Shown: positions 56,644 through 64,000 of the stretch, in pieces | Layout: every line of letters starts with the position of its first letter | Position numbering within the stretch: the stretch's first letter is position 1 | Assembly (NCBI RefSeq): GCF_001623565.1 | Contig: NZ_CP015196.1 | Location: 1,633,501-1,697,500, forward strand | Origin: Streptococcus marmotae | GTDB taxonomy: Bacteria > Bacillota > Bacilli > Lactobacillales > Streptococcaceae | Length of the DNA stretch: 64,000 bases | Reading direction: 5' to 3' | The notes under the pieces: generated by a model | The model's input: the letters and a program-made list of their open reading frames with translations, nothing else | What the model was told of the DNA's origin: nothing | The model's database searches: none | Translations under genes and position numbers: made by a program

Positions 56644-58632
56644 ATGATTGATAGAAGTACCAATAATCAGTTTAAATTAGTATCCAAGTATCAGCCGTCT
56701 GGGGATCAGCCGCAAGCGATTGAAGCCTTAGTGGACAATATTGAAGGTGGAGAAAAGGCGCAGATTTTACTAGGGGCAACAGGGACTGGTAAGACCTATA
56801 CCATGAGCCAAGTTATTGCTCGGGTCAATAAACCAACCCTAGTCATTGCCCATAACAAGACCTTGGCAGGACAGTTGTACGGTGAGTTCAAGGAATTTTT
56901 CCCTGAAAATGCAGTGGAATACTTTGTATCCTACTATGATTATTATCAGCCAGAAGCCTATGTCCCTTCAAGCGATACCTACATTGAAAAGGATAGCTCG
57001 GTCAACGATGAGATTGATAAACTCCGCCATTCTGCAACCTCTGCCCTCTTAGAGCGCAATGATGTGATTGTGGTTGCTTCCGTATCCTGTATCTATGGTT
57101 TGGGATCGCCCAAGGAATACGCAGACAGCGTGGTTAGTTTACGCCCCGGACTTGAAATCTCACGGGATAAATTGCTTAATGACCTAGTGGATATTCAGTT
57201 TGAACGCAATGATATTGACTTTCAACGTGGTCGTTTTCGTGTCCGAGGTGATGTCGTTGAAATTTTCCCAGCCAGTCGAGATGAGCATGCTTTTCGAGTG
57301 GAATTTTTCGGTGATGAAATCGACCGGATTCGTGAAATCGAAGCTCTGACAGGTCAAGTCTTGGGAGAAGTAGATCATTTAGCCATTTTCCCAGCCACGC
57401 ACTTTGTGACCAGTGATGATTATATGGAAACAGCCATCGCTAAAATCCAAGCAGAGCTGGCAGAACAACTCCAAGTATTTGAAAAAGAAGGAAAACTCCT
57501 TGAAGCGCAACGCCTCAAACAAAGAACAGAGTATGATATTGAAATGCTCCGAGAAATGGGCTACACCAATGGCGTGGAAAACTATTCTCGGCACATGGAT
57601 GGCCGTAGCGAGGGTGAGCCACCTTATACCCTACTTGATTTCTTCCCAGATGATTTTCTGATTATGATTGATGAGAGCCACATGACTATGGGGCAGATAA
57701 AAGGCATGTATAATGGTGACCGTTCTCGTAAGGAAATGCTGGTCAATTATGGTTTTCGCTTACCGAGTGCCCTTGACAATCGTCCGCTTCGCCGTGAGGA
57801 ATTTGAAAGTCATGTTCATCAGATTGTCTACGTGTCTGCGACACCAGGAGATTACGAAAATGAACAGACAGATACCATTGTCGAGCAAATCATTCGTCCA
57901 ACAGGGCTTCTTGATCCAGAAGTGGAAGTTCGTCCAACCATGGGACAAATGGATGATTTACTAGAGGAAATTACGATACGGGCCGAAAAAGGGGAACGCA
58001 CCTTTATCACCACTTTGACCAAGAAAATGGCTGAAGACTTGACCGACTATCTCAAAGAAATGGGGGTCAAGGTCAAGTACATGCACAGTGATATTAAGAC
58101 CCTTGAACGAACGGAGATTATTCGTGACCTACGTTTGGGAGTTTTTGATGTCCTCATCGGAATTAACTTATTGCGGGAAGGAATTGATGTACCAGAGGTC
58201 AGTCTGGTTGCGATTCTGGATGCTGATAAGGAAGGTTTTTTGCGTAATGAGCGTGGGTTGATCCAGACCATTGGACGCGCGGCCCGAAATAGTGAGGGGC
58301 ATGTCATTATGTATGCGGATAAGATCACAGACTCCATGCAGAGAGCCATGGATGAAACAGCCCGCCGTCGCCAAATTCAAATGGAATACAATGACAAACA
58401 TGGCATTATTCCACAGACAATCAAGAAGGAAATCCGTGATTTAATCAGCGTAACGAAAAGCGTTCTGCCTGATAAGGAAGAAACCGTCGATATTGAAAGT
58501 CTCAACAAGCAAGAACGCCGTGAGATGATAAAGAAACTAGAAGGACAAATGCAAGAAGCAGCAGAATTGCTTGACTTCGAACTTGCCGCCCAAATCCGCG
58601 ATATGATTTTGGAAATCAAGGCCTTGGATTAG
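56644..58632 (+). CDS. uvrB: Excinuclease ABC subunit B
   Basis: 662 residues. Walker [13 protein letters not shown] (about 42), the damage-probing beta-hairpin [12 protein letters not shown] (about 98), DEXX-box-like MIDESHMT (about 343), helicase motifs V and VI ([22 protein letters not shown]) and the C-terminal UVR motif ([22 protein letters not shown], cited as [18 protein letters not shown]) that contacts UvrC. It verifies damage delivered by UvrA in nucleotide excision repair; PcrA in this window is the gene product that may help displace UvrB complexes. AAAGAGGTGG gives a strong SD. Confidence 0.97.
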   Translation: MIDRSTNNQFKLVSKYQPSGDQPQAIEALVDNIEGGEKAQILLGATGTGKTYTMSQVIARVNKPTLVIAHNKTLAGQLYGEFKEFFPENAVEYFVSYYDYYQPEAYVPSSDTYIEKDSSVNDEIDKLRHSATSALLERNDVIVVASVSCIYGLGSPKEYADSVVSLRPGLEISRDKLLNDLVDIQFERNDIDFQRGRFRVRGDVVEIFPASRDEHAFRVEFFGDEIDRIREIEALTGQVLGEVDHLAIFPATHFVTSDDYMETAIAKIQAELAEQLQVFEKEGKLLEAQRLKQRTEYDIEMLREMGYTNGVENYSRHMDGRSEGEPPYTLLDFFPDDFLIMIDESHMTMGQIKGMYNGDRSRKEMLVNYGFRLPSALDNRPLRREEFESHVHQIVYVSATPGDYENEQTDTIVEQIIRPTGLLDPEVEVRPTMGQMDDLLEEITIRAEKGERTFITTLTKKMAEDLTDYLKEMGVKVKYMHSDIKTLERTEIIRDLRLGVFDVLIGINLLREGIDVPEVSLVAILDADKEGFLRNERGLIQTIGRAARNSEGHVIMYADKITDSMQRAMDETARRRQIQMEYNDKHGIIPQTIKKEIRDLISVTKSVLPDKEETVDIESLNKQERREMIKKLEGQMQEAAELLDFELAAQIRDMILEIKALD

Positions 58633-58649
58633 AAGGGGATAAAAAGAAC

Positions 58650-58676
58650 AAAGACAGGGGGCACCCTGTTTTTTTA
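58650..58676 (+). terminator. Terminator after uvrB
   Basis: ACAGGG (58654-58659) and CCCTGT (58664-58669) with loop GGCA, then seven T. Confidence 0.85.
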
Positions 58677-58748
58677 TACAGCAAACAGCATAAGAATGCA
58701 GCTTATATAAAAAAGCTTACCCTTTTTTGTGTAAATATTCGTCATTAG

Positions 58749-58768
58749 CTTTTATTTTGAAATAAAAG
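58749..58768 (+). promoter_or_regulatory. Perfect palindrome just upstream of the capsule promoter
   Basis: CTTTTATTT-TG-AAATAAAAG, ending nine bases before the -35. An outer pair TTACCCTTTT (58717-58726) and AAAAGGGTAA (58764-58773) partly overlaps it. It is a candidate operator. Confidence 0.55.
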
Positions 58769-58777
58769 GGTAAATAG

Positions 58778-58807
58778 TTGATTTTTGTCGGGGGGGGGGT
58801 GTATAAT
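58778..58807 (+). promoter_or_regulatory. Capsule-operon promoter with a ten-G tract in the spacer
   Basis: TTGATT (58778-58783), 18-base spacer containing G10 (58790-58799), TATAAT (58802-58807), about 249 bases before wzg. Loss of one G would give the optimal 17-base spacing. Promoters with such tracts in other bacteria vary by slipped-strand mispairing. Confidence 0.7.
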
Positions 58808-58983
58808 TAAGTGTGATTTATTTTCCTTGTATTAGATATGAATTTTTATTCACGTTTCAAAAGTAGAAAAGCCTGAGAATGGTAGATTTTTTCAAGGATA
58901 TATAAGTTTGATGCTATATCGTTGCCTTGTATCACGTTTTGGTCTTTTTTATTCTAGTAGTTAATAAGGCTTTGTTGGAATAG

Positions 58984-59010
58984 AAATGCAGGCAAGGTTT
59001 GCATTTTTTT
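58984..59010 (+). terminator. Terminator-like hairpin in the wzg leader
   Basis: AAATGCA (58984-58990) and TGCATTT (59000-59006) with a nine-base loop, then a T-run, 45 bases before the wzg ATG. It may attenuate capsule transcription or end a leader RNA. The rest of 58810-59055 contains no gene. Confidence 0.6.
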
Positions 59011-59055
59011 ATGTAAAAAGACCACTTAAATAGGAAGTAGGAATTTTTAAGCAGT

Positions 59056-60513
59056 ATGAATTATAAAGTAGCGGCTTCGTCCAGACGAAAACGAAGAAAA
59101 CGATTAAAACTTGTCAATGGAGCGATGTGGATTATTGCGGCGCTCCTAGATGCCTTCTTACTGTTTTCCGTGTTTCAATATAAGATTTTAGCTGTATATC
59201 ATCTGGATGTGGCCCTTGCAATAGTCTCAGCGCTGTTACTGTTAGCACTAGGTGGACTGATTTTGAAAAAGAAAGCTCAGCTGGTGACTCTGTCCATCTT
59301 GGGGTTGATGGTCATCGTTGAGGTTGCAGGAGTGTATACCTTAAAAGAAGTGGTCGACCTTACGGAACATATCACTTCAAGTGCCAATTACTCAGAGTAT
59401 GAGATGAGCGTAGTTACCTTAGCAGATAGCGAATTAACGGATATTCGGGAGGTTAAGTCAGTATCAGCTCCTACAGGGATAGACGGCGAAAATATCACCA
59501 AATTGCTCGACAATATTCAGCAAAACAAGCAAGTGGCGCTCGAGGTGAGTCCCTCTTCTTCCTATTTAGCGGCCTATCAAGCCTTGTTAGCAAAAGAAAC
59601 ACAGGCCATTGTCTTACACAGTGCTTTTGAGGACATCATTGGAAATCAGGATCCTGATTATGCGTCTAAAATCAAAAAAATCTATACCTATAAAATCAAT
59701 AAAAAAATTGAAAAGCCGCAAGCAACGACTCTCGGGGATACAATGAATATCTATGTCAGCGGAATTGATACTTACGGTCCGATTTCGTCGGTCTCTCGTT
59801 CGGATGTCAATATCATCATGACAGTAAATCGCACCACTAAAAAAGTATTGCTAACAACGACGCCACGCGACGCTTATGTGCCAATTGCAGACGGTGGAAA
59901 TAACCAAAACGACAAACTGACCCATGCGGGCATTTACGGTGTCGATGCGTCCATTCATACCTTGGAAAATCTCTATGGCATCCAAATGAATTACTATGTC
60001 CGTCTGAACTTTACGTCATTTTTACAGTTGATTGATTTGGTCGGCGGAGTGGATATCATCAATGATCAAGAATTTACAAGTAGTGTTACAGGGGATCGTT
60101 TTCCAGCAGGAAATGTCCATCTCGATTCAAAACAGGCACTAGGATTTGTGCGAGAACGCTACTCACTTCAGGGTGGCGACAATGATCGTGGCAAGAATCA
60201 AGAAAAGGTCATTGCAGCCGTCATCAAAAAATTAACCTCGACAGATGCCTTGAAAAATTATAAGGAGATTATCGCAGGTCTACAAAATTCTGTCCAAACC
60301 AATATGGACTTAGAAACGATGATTAGCTTAGTGAATTCTCAATTAGCTTCTAATCAAGGATACACAGTAACGTCCCAAGCGGTTTCTGGAACAGGTAGGA
60401 CGGATTTGCCCTCTTATGCGATGCCAGATGCAGCTTTATACATGATGCAGTTGGACACAGCTAGCCTTGATGCTGCCAAAAATGCCATTCAAGCTGTGAT
60501 GGAAGGGAAATAA
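59056..60513 (+). CDS. wzg: LytR-CpsA-Psr family protein, first capsule gene
   Basis: 485 residues: basic N-terminus ([11 protein letters not shown]), three TM helices (about 24-44, 48-68, 75-95), an accessory domain (about 100-220) and the LCP domain (about 235-485) with [31 protein letters not shown] (catalytic-type Arg) and [10 protein letters not shown] proteins transfer polyprenyl-linked polymers to peptidoglycan, and CpsA/Wzg is thought to attach capsule and to influence transcription. It is very close to pneumococcal Wzg along its length. The SD (AGGAAG) is weak and distant, so translation could be modest. Confidence 0.95.
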   Translation: MNYKVAASSRRKRRKRLKLVNGAMWIIAALLDAFLLFSVFQYKILAVYHLDVALAIVSALLLLALGGLILKKKAQLVTLSILGLMVIVEVAGVYTLKEVVDLTEHITSSANYSEYEMSVVTLADSELTDIREVKSVSAPTGIDGENITKLLDNIQQNKQVALEVSPSSSYLAAYQALLAKETQAIVLHSAFEDIIGNQDPDYASKIKKIYTYKINKKIEKPQATTLGDTMNIYVSGIDTYGPISSVSRSDVNIIMTVNRTTKKVLLTTTPRDAYVPIADGGNNQNDKLTHAGIYGVDASIHTLENLYGIQMNYYVRLNFTSFLQLIDLVGGVDIINDQEFTSSVTGDRFPAGNVHLDSKQALGFVRERYSLQGGDNDRGKNQEKVIAAVIKKLTSTDALKNYKEIIAGLQNSVQTNMDLETMISLVNSQLASNQGYTVTSQAVSGTGRTDLPSYAMPDAALYMMQLDTASLDAAKNAIQAVMEGK

Positions 60514-60514
60514 G

Positions 60515-61246
60515 ATGATTGATATTCACTCGCACATCGTGTTTGACGTGGATGATGGTCCTCGTAACCTTGAGGAGACAAGGGCGCTTCTTGAAGAAAG
60601 CTACCGTCAAGGGGTACACACGATTATCTCAACATCGCATCGTAGAAAGCGCATGTTTGAGACACCAGAAGAAAAAATTGCTGCACACTTCAGAGAAGTC
60701 CAGAAACTTGCAAGAGAAGTCGCACCAGACTTAACGATTCTGTATGGAGCGGAAATCTACTATACCAGTGATGTTTTAGACAAACTGGAGAAAAAAATCA
60801 TTCCAACCCTTGCAGGAACAAGTTATGTCTTAGTGGAGTTTAGCATGGACACTTCATATAAGGAAATACACCTGGCCCTCAATAATCTCTTGCACTTGGG
60901 CTTGACCCCTGTACTAGCCCATATCGAACGCTATCACTGTCTTGAAAAGGAAGCAAAAAAAGTACAAGACTTAATTGCCATGGGCTGTTATATGCAAATC
61001 AATAGTTCTAGCGTACTCAAGCCCAAATTATTGGGTGACAAGTATAAGTTTATGAAAAAACGAGCACGCTTTTTCCTTGAGCATGGACTGGTACATTTTG
61101 TGGCAAGTGATATGCATAGTGTGGAGTATCGGACGACCTATATGGCCGAGGCCTATGAGAGAATTTCGGCAAAATATGGAGCGTCATACGCCAAGAAACT
61201 GTTTAAAGAAAATCAACAATTGTTATTAAAAGATCAACTGATATAG
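60515..61246 (+). CDS. wzh: Capsule tyrosine-protein phosphatase, PHP type
   Basis: 243 residues. PHP metal motifs: MIDIHSHIVFDVDDGP (H-x-H near residue 5), ISTSHRR (His about 42), GAEIYY (Glu about 80), LAHIERYH (about 135) and ASDMHS (about 195). This manganese-dependent phosphatase dephosphorylates Wze and so controls the capsule phosphorelay. The gap to wzg is one base. The order wzg-wzh-wzd-wze is that of pneumococcus and oral streptococci rather than of S. suis serotype 2. Confidence 0.95.
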   Translation: MIDIHSHIVFDVDDGPRNLEETRALLEESYRQGVHTIISTSHRRKRMFETPEEKIAAHFREVQKLAREVAPDLTILYGAEIYYTSDVLDKLEKKIIPTLAGTSYVLVEFSMDTSYKEIHLALNNLLHLGLTPVLAHIERYHCLEKEAKKVQDLIAMGCYMQINSSSVLKPKLLGDKYKFMKKRARFFLEHGLVHFVASDMHSVEYRTTYMAEAYERISAKYGASYAKKLFKENQQLLLKDQLI

Positions 61247-61254
61247 GAGAAAAA

Positions 61255-61953
61255 ATGAACCAACAAGCAACTCCAGGGGTAGAAATTGATATTCTAGCCT
61301 TGTTCCGAATGATTTGGAAAAGGAAGTTTTTAATCGCTGTCTTTGCGTCACTCGTCGGCGTTCTTGTCTTTGGCTACAATGTATTATTGGCAACTCCACG
61401 CTATGATAGCACAACACGAATTTACGTTGTTGGTCGCCAAAATAACGATGTAGCTACCATTACCAATCAAGATTTGCAGGCGGGGTCCTACCTTGTCAAA
61501 GACTATAAGGAAATTATCTTATCACAAGATGTACTCCGTAAGTCGATAGAAGAGCTGGGACTAGATCTGACACCAAATGCGTTGGCTGGTAAGATAAACG
61601 TTGTTGTGCCAGCAGATACACGGATTATTTCGATTACCGTATCTGACAAGGATCCAGAAGAAGCGGCTCGCATTGTCAATACCTTCCGTCAGAAAGCCTC
61701 TGAAAAAATCATTGAGGTGACAAAGGCGGCAGATGTTACAACAGTTGATGAAGGGGTAGCTGCCCTATCTCCCTCTTCGCCAAAGGTGAAGCGCAATACA
61801 GCACTTGGATTTTTAGCTGGTGGCTTTTTCATGACGGTTGTAGTCGTTGTGGCTGAGCTCATCGATGATCGGGTGAAAAGACCAGAAGATATTGAAGAGT
61901 CGATGGGCATCACGTTGCTTGGAATCGTACCAAACATTGATATGCTGAAGTAA
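61255..61953 (+). CDS. wzd: Capsule chain-length regulator, Wzz-type (Wzd/CpsC)
   Basis: 232 residues: TM1 (about 26-46), an external domain (about 50-175) with PRYDSTTRIYVVGRQ and the coiled C-terminal part, and TM2 (about 178-198) followed by a short cytoplasmic tail that activates the kinase. Proline-rich PSSPKVKRN lies just before TM2, as usual in Wzz proteins. It forms the transmembrane half of the split BY-kinase with Wze. SD AGGAG lies before the ATG. Confidence 0.94.
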   Translation: MNQQATPGVEIDILALFRMIWKRKFLIAVFASLVGVLVFGYNVLLATPRYDSTTRIYVVGRQNNDVATITNQDLQAGSYLVKDYKEIILSQDVLRKSIEELGLDLTPNALAGKINVVVPADTRIISITVSDKDPEEAARIVNTFRQKASEKIIEVTKAADVTTVDEGVAALSPSSPKVKRNTALGFLAGGFFMTVVVVVAELIDDRVKRPEDIEESMGITLLGIVPNIDMLK

Positions 61954-61962
61954 GGGGAAGAA

Positions 61963-62655
61963 ATGCCAGTTTTAGAATTAAATCAGAAGAAATTAGCAGA
62001 TTTCAAAAAAGCAGAAGAGTATTATAATGCTCTCCGCACGAATATTCAGTTAAGTGGAACGGATATAAAAATTATAGCAATTAGCTCGGTGGAGCCTGGT
62101 GAGGGAAAATCAACGACCTCAACCAATCTAGCTCTTTCTTTTGCTCGTGCAGGGTATCGGACCTTGTTATTGGATGCGGACATTCGTAATTCTGTGCTAT
62201 CCGGTGTTTTCAAGGCGCGTGAGCGGATTACTGGCCTAACAGAATATTTGGCAGGAACAGCAGATTTATCGAATGGACTGTGTGAGACAGGGTTTGATAA
62301 TCTGTCTGTCATCACAGCAGGGGGGACATCACCCAATCCGACCGCCTTGCTCCAAAGTAAGCAGTTTGGCAAAATGATGATGATTTTGCGTCAACACTAT
62401 GACTACGTTATCGTTGACACACCTCCGGTCGGCCTTGTTATCGATGCCACGATAATCACCCAAAGCTGCGATGCAAGTATCTTGGTGACAGAGGCAGGAG
62501 CCGTTCGTCAAAAAGTCTTAACCAAGGCAAAAGATCAATTAGAGCAGACACGAAAGCCTTTCTTAGGTGTTATCTTAAACAAATACAATGCTAAATTAGA
62601 TAAATATGGTGCTTACGGCGCGTATGGTTCCTATGGAAATTATGGAAAAAAATAG
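61963..62655 (+). CDS. wze: Capsule autophosphorylating tyrosine kinase (Wze/CpsD)
   Basis: 230 residues, BY-kinase. Walker A SVEPGEGKSTTSTNLALS (about 47), Walker A' TLLLDADIR (about 77) and Walker B VIVDTPPVGL (about 145). The C-terminus is a Tyr cluster (YGAYGAYGSYGNYGKK) that becomes phosphorylated in trans. It needs the Wzd tail for activity and is reversed by Wzh, tuning polymer length and amount. Confidence 0.95.
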   Translation: MPVLELNQKKLADFKKAEEYYNALRTNIQLSGTDIKIIAISSVEPGEGKSTTSTNLALSFARAGYRTLLLDADIRNSVLSGVFKARERITGLTEYLAGTADLSNGLCETGFDNLSVITAGGTSPNPTALLQSKQFGKMMMILRQHYDYVIVDTPPVGLVIDATIITQSCDASILVTEAGAVRQKVLTKAKDQLEQTRKPFLGVILNKYNAKLDKYGAYGAYGSYGNYGKK

Positions 62656-62685
62656 AATTGTAGGATTAGAGGACAAGGGGAGAGT

Positions 62686-64000
62686 ATGAGAGTAGATCAG
62701 TTAAGTAGATCCAGTAAGAGGATGATACTCATTATTATAGATAGTCTCATGCTATTTGTTGGTGCGCAATGTTCCCTTTTCTTTGTGAATCGGTTTGCTG
62801 ATGTCTCAACTGTTCAGCTAGTCGTTTCCTACTTATTTGTATTGATTGCTTATCTGCTAGTAGCAGCCAAACTACGGATATTTTCTGTTTTAAATCGCTA
62901 TACAGATTATCGTGTCTTGTTTAGTTTATTGGTTGCGACGTCACTGGCCTATCTTGTACTGTTTGTCGGGTCTCTTGCCCTGTTTCAGTCCTACAGCTAC
63001 CGGTTTTGGCTATTATCATGGCTATTTTCCTCATTATTACTAATTTCTCCCAGATTGTCTTGGCGTGTGTTAAGCGAATATCAGTCTTCCGCTAAAACAA
63101 AGGTGCAAAGAAAAATTCGGACATTAGTTGTGGGAGCAGGAGCGGGAGGCAATCTCTTCACAAATACTGTTTTAAGTGATATAAGTGACATAGAAATTAT
63201 AGGTATTGTTGATTCTGATAAAAACAAACAGGGAACCTATATTCATGGCATTAAGGTATTGGGAAATAGAAATGACATTCCTCGATTGGTGAAAGAATAC
63301 GAAGTAGATCAAGTAACCATTGCGATTCCATCGCTTTCTGGAAACGATAGAGAGGAAATCGTTGAAATATGTAATAGCATCGGTGTGAAAGTCAATAACA
63401 TGCCGAACGTTGAAGATGTTGTTGCAGGGAAAATATCTACTCAGCAGTTAAGAAAAATAGATATTGAAGACCTTCTGGGTCGCGATGAAGTAAAACTAGA
63501 TCAAAGTCAGCTGCAATACTTTTTCTCTAAAAAAACAGTCTTAGTGACTGGAGCAGGAGGCTCCATTGGCTCTGAAATCTGTCGCCAAATAGCACGATTT
63601 TCTCCCGAACGTCTACTATTACTAGGGCACGGGGAAAATTCAATCTATTTAATTCATCAGGAATTAAGCAATGAATATGGCAAACAGTTTGAGATTATCC
63701 CAATTATTGCAGATATTCAGGATCGTGACTTGATGTTTGAAATAATGAGCACCTATCAACCTCACTTCGTCTATCATGCTGCAGCTCATAAGCACGTACC
63801 ACTCATGGAGTACAATCCTCGTGAGGCAGTTAAAAACAATATTTTTGGGACAAAAAATGTTGCAGAAGCAGCTGGTGCAGCAGGCGTTGAGAAATTTGTC
63901 ATGATTTCAACCGATAAGGCAGTCAATCCACCAAATGTCATGGGAGCTACCAAGCGAATTGCGGAAATGATTGTGACAGGATTAAATGGACAAGGAAAAA
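62686..64000 (+). CDS. CapD/EpsC-type nucleoside-diphosphate-sugar dehydratase, 3' end outside window
   Basis: ATG 62686 with GGGGAGA upstream; the frame stays open for 438 codons to the end of the window. Four TM helices in the first ~120 residues are followed by a CoA-binding-like domain (RTLVVGAGAGGNLF) and an extended SDR domain with NAD motif VTGAGGSIGSEICRQ (about 286), HAAAHKHVPLME and MISTDKAVNPPNVMGATKR. These are marks of membrane-bound UDP-GlcNAc 4,6-dehydratases (PglF/CapD/EpsC), which start the route to bacillosamine-type or 6-deoxyhexosamine sugars. The Y-x3-K equivalent is MGATKR. It suggests a rare amino sugar in this capsule. No priming transferase is seen before the edge. 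Confidence 0.88.
   Translation, partial: MRVDQLSRSSKRMILIIIDSLMLFVGAQCSLFFVNRFADVSTVQLVVSYLFVLIAYLLVAAKLRIFSVLNRYTDYRVLFSLLVATSLAYLVLFVGSLALFQSYSYRFWLLSWLFSSLLLISPRLSWRVLSEYQSSAKTKVQRKIRTLVVGAGAGGNLFTNTVLSDISDIEIIGIVDSDKNKQGTYIHGIKVLGNRNDIPRLVKEYEVDQVTIAIPSLSGNDREEIVEICNSIGVKVNNMPNVEDVVAGKISTQQLRKIDIEDLLGRDEVKLDQSQLQYFFSKKTVLVTGAGGSIGSEICRQIARFSPERLLLLGHGENSIYLIHQELSNEYGKQFEIIPIIADIQDRDLMFEIMSTYQPHFVYHAAAHKHVPLMEYNPREAVKNNIFGTKNVAEAAGAAGVEKFVMISTDKAVNPPNVMGATKRIAEMIVTGLNGQGK

Noticed and set aside
58960..58985. GGCTTTGTTGGAATA as an insertion-sequence end
   Set aside because: It resembles some IS termini, but no inverse partner or transposase fragment was found.
1..64000. tRNA or rRNA genes
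   Set aside because: No cloverleaf-like sequence with a TTCGAAT-type T arm and no rRNA signature was seen when reading the intergenic regions.

Overview
The window reads as chromosomal DNA of a low-GC Gram-positive coccus, most likely a Streptococcus of the mitis/sanguinis/suis side of the genus. The evidence is a set of streptococcal hallmarks: rexB-rexA in place of addB-addA, a trpXYZ tryptophan-importer operon behind a T-box, ccdA-etrx-msrAB next to a YesM/YesN-type two-component system, RNase J2 followed by estA, GlnP with two fused substrate-binding domains, and a capsule-type locus that opens wzg-wzh-wzd-wze. I cannot name the species from sequence alone. I saw no rRNA, tRNA, CRISPR array, prophage or intact insertion sequence.

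Layout. 1-4495: the distal end of a cell-wall polysaccharide cluster, visibly AT-richer than the rest, with five genes in the order and types of gacH-gacI-gacJ-gacK-gacL of the group A carbohydrate cluster (polyol-phosphate transferase, lipid-linked sugar synthase, its DUF2304 partner, flippase, polytopic glycosyltransferase). 4791-8041: ebsA, ferredoxin (opposite strand), a LysM surface protein, cmk, then infC-rpmI-rplT behind a structured leader. 8096-16477: mixed housekeeping (HAD phosphatase, lactonase, AI-2E exporter, TPR protein, acetolactate decarboxylase, DJ-1-like protein, NUDIX hydrolase, RqcH/PavA). 16572-19721: Trp T-box and trpXYZ. 19820-24958: extracytoplasmic methionine-sulfoxide repair (ccdA, etrx, msrAB) plus the two-component system. 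25030-36467: CsbD-like protein, NADH oxidase, pcrA, rexBA. 36606-42547: YkgJ-like protein, RNase H-like protein, RNase J2, estA, an ABC-F protein. 43040-47157: a galactoside-type (mgl) ABC importer with a cre-like site. 47384-58632: lepA, a lipoprotein, a P1B metal-exporting ATPase behind an attenuator-like leader, glnPQ, a CPBP protease and uvrB. 58749-64000: the start of a capsule/exopolysaccharide operon, which runs off the right edge.

How parts work together. The two ends both concern the cell envelope: the left cluster decorates a rhamnose-type wall polysaccharide, and the right operon holds the regulatory and phosphorelay proteins of Wzy-type capsule synthesis. The central blocks serve amino-acid uptake (Trp, Gln/Glu), oxidative defence (MsrAB/Etrx/CcdA, Nox) and DNA repair (PcrA, RexAB, UvrB).

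Most notable observation: a run of ten G residues lies exactly in the spacer between a -35 (TTGATT) and a -10 (TATAAT) upstream of wzg. Slippage in this tract would change spacer length, so this is a candidate phase-variable capsule promoter. Other points worth checking are an ATA start codon on infC, an apparently leaderless ferredoxin mRNA, a 34-residue membrane peptide with its own promoter and terminator, a row of four perfect three-base-loop hairpins at 52213-52354, a degenerate tandem repeat after lepA, and a small two-TM gene with two apparent one-base losses in T tracts.
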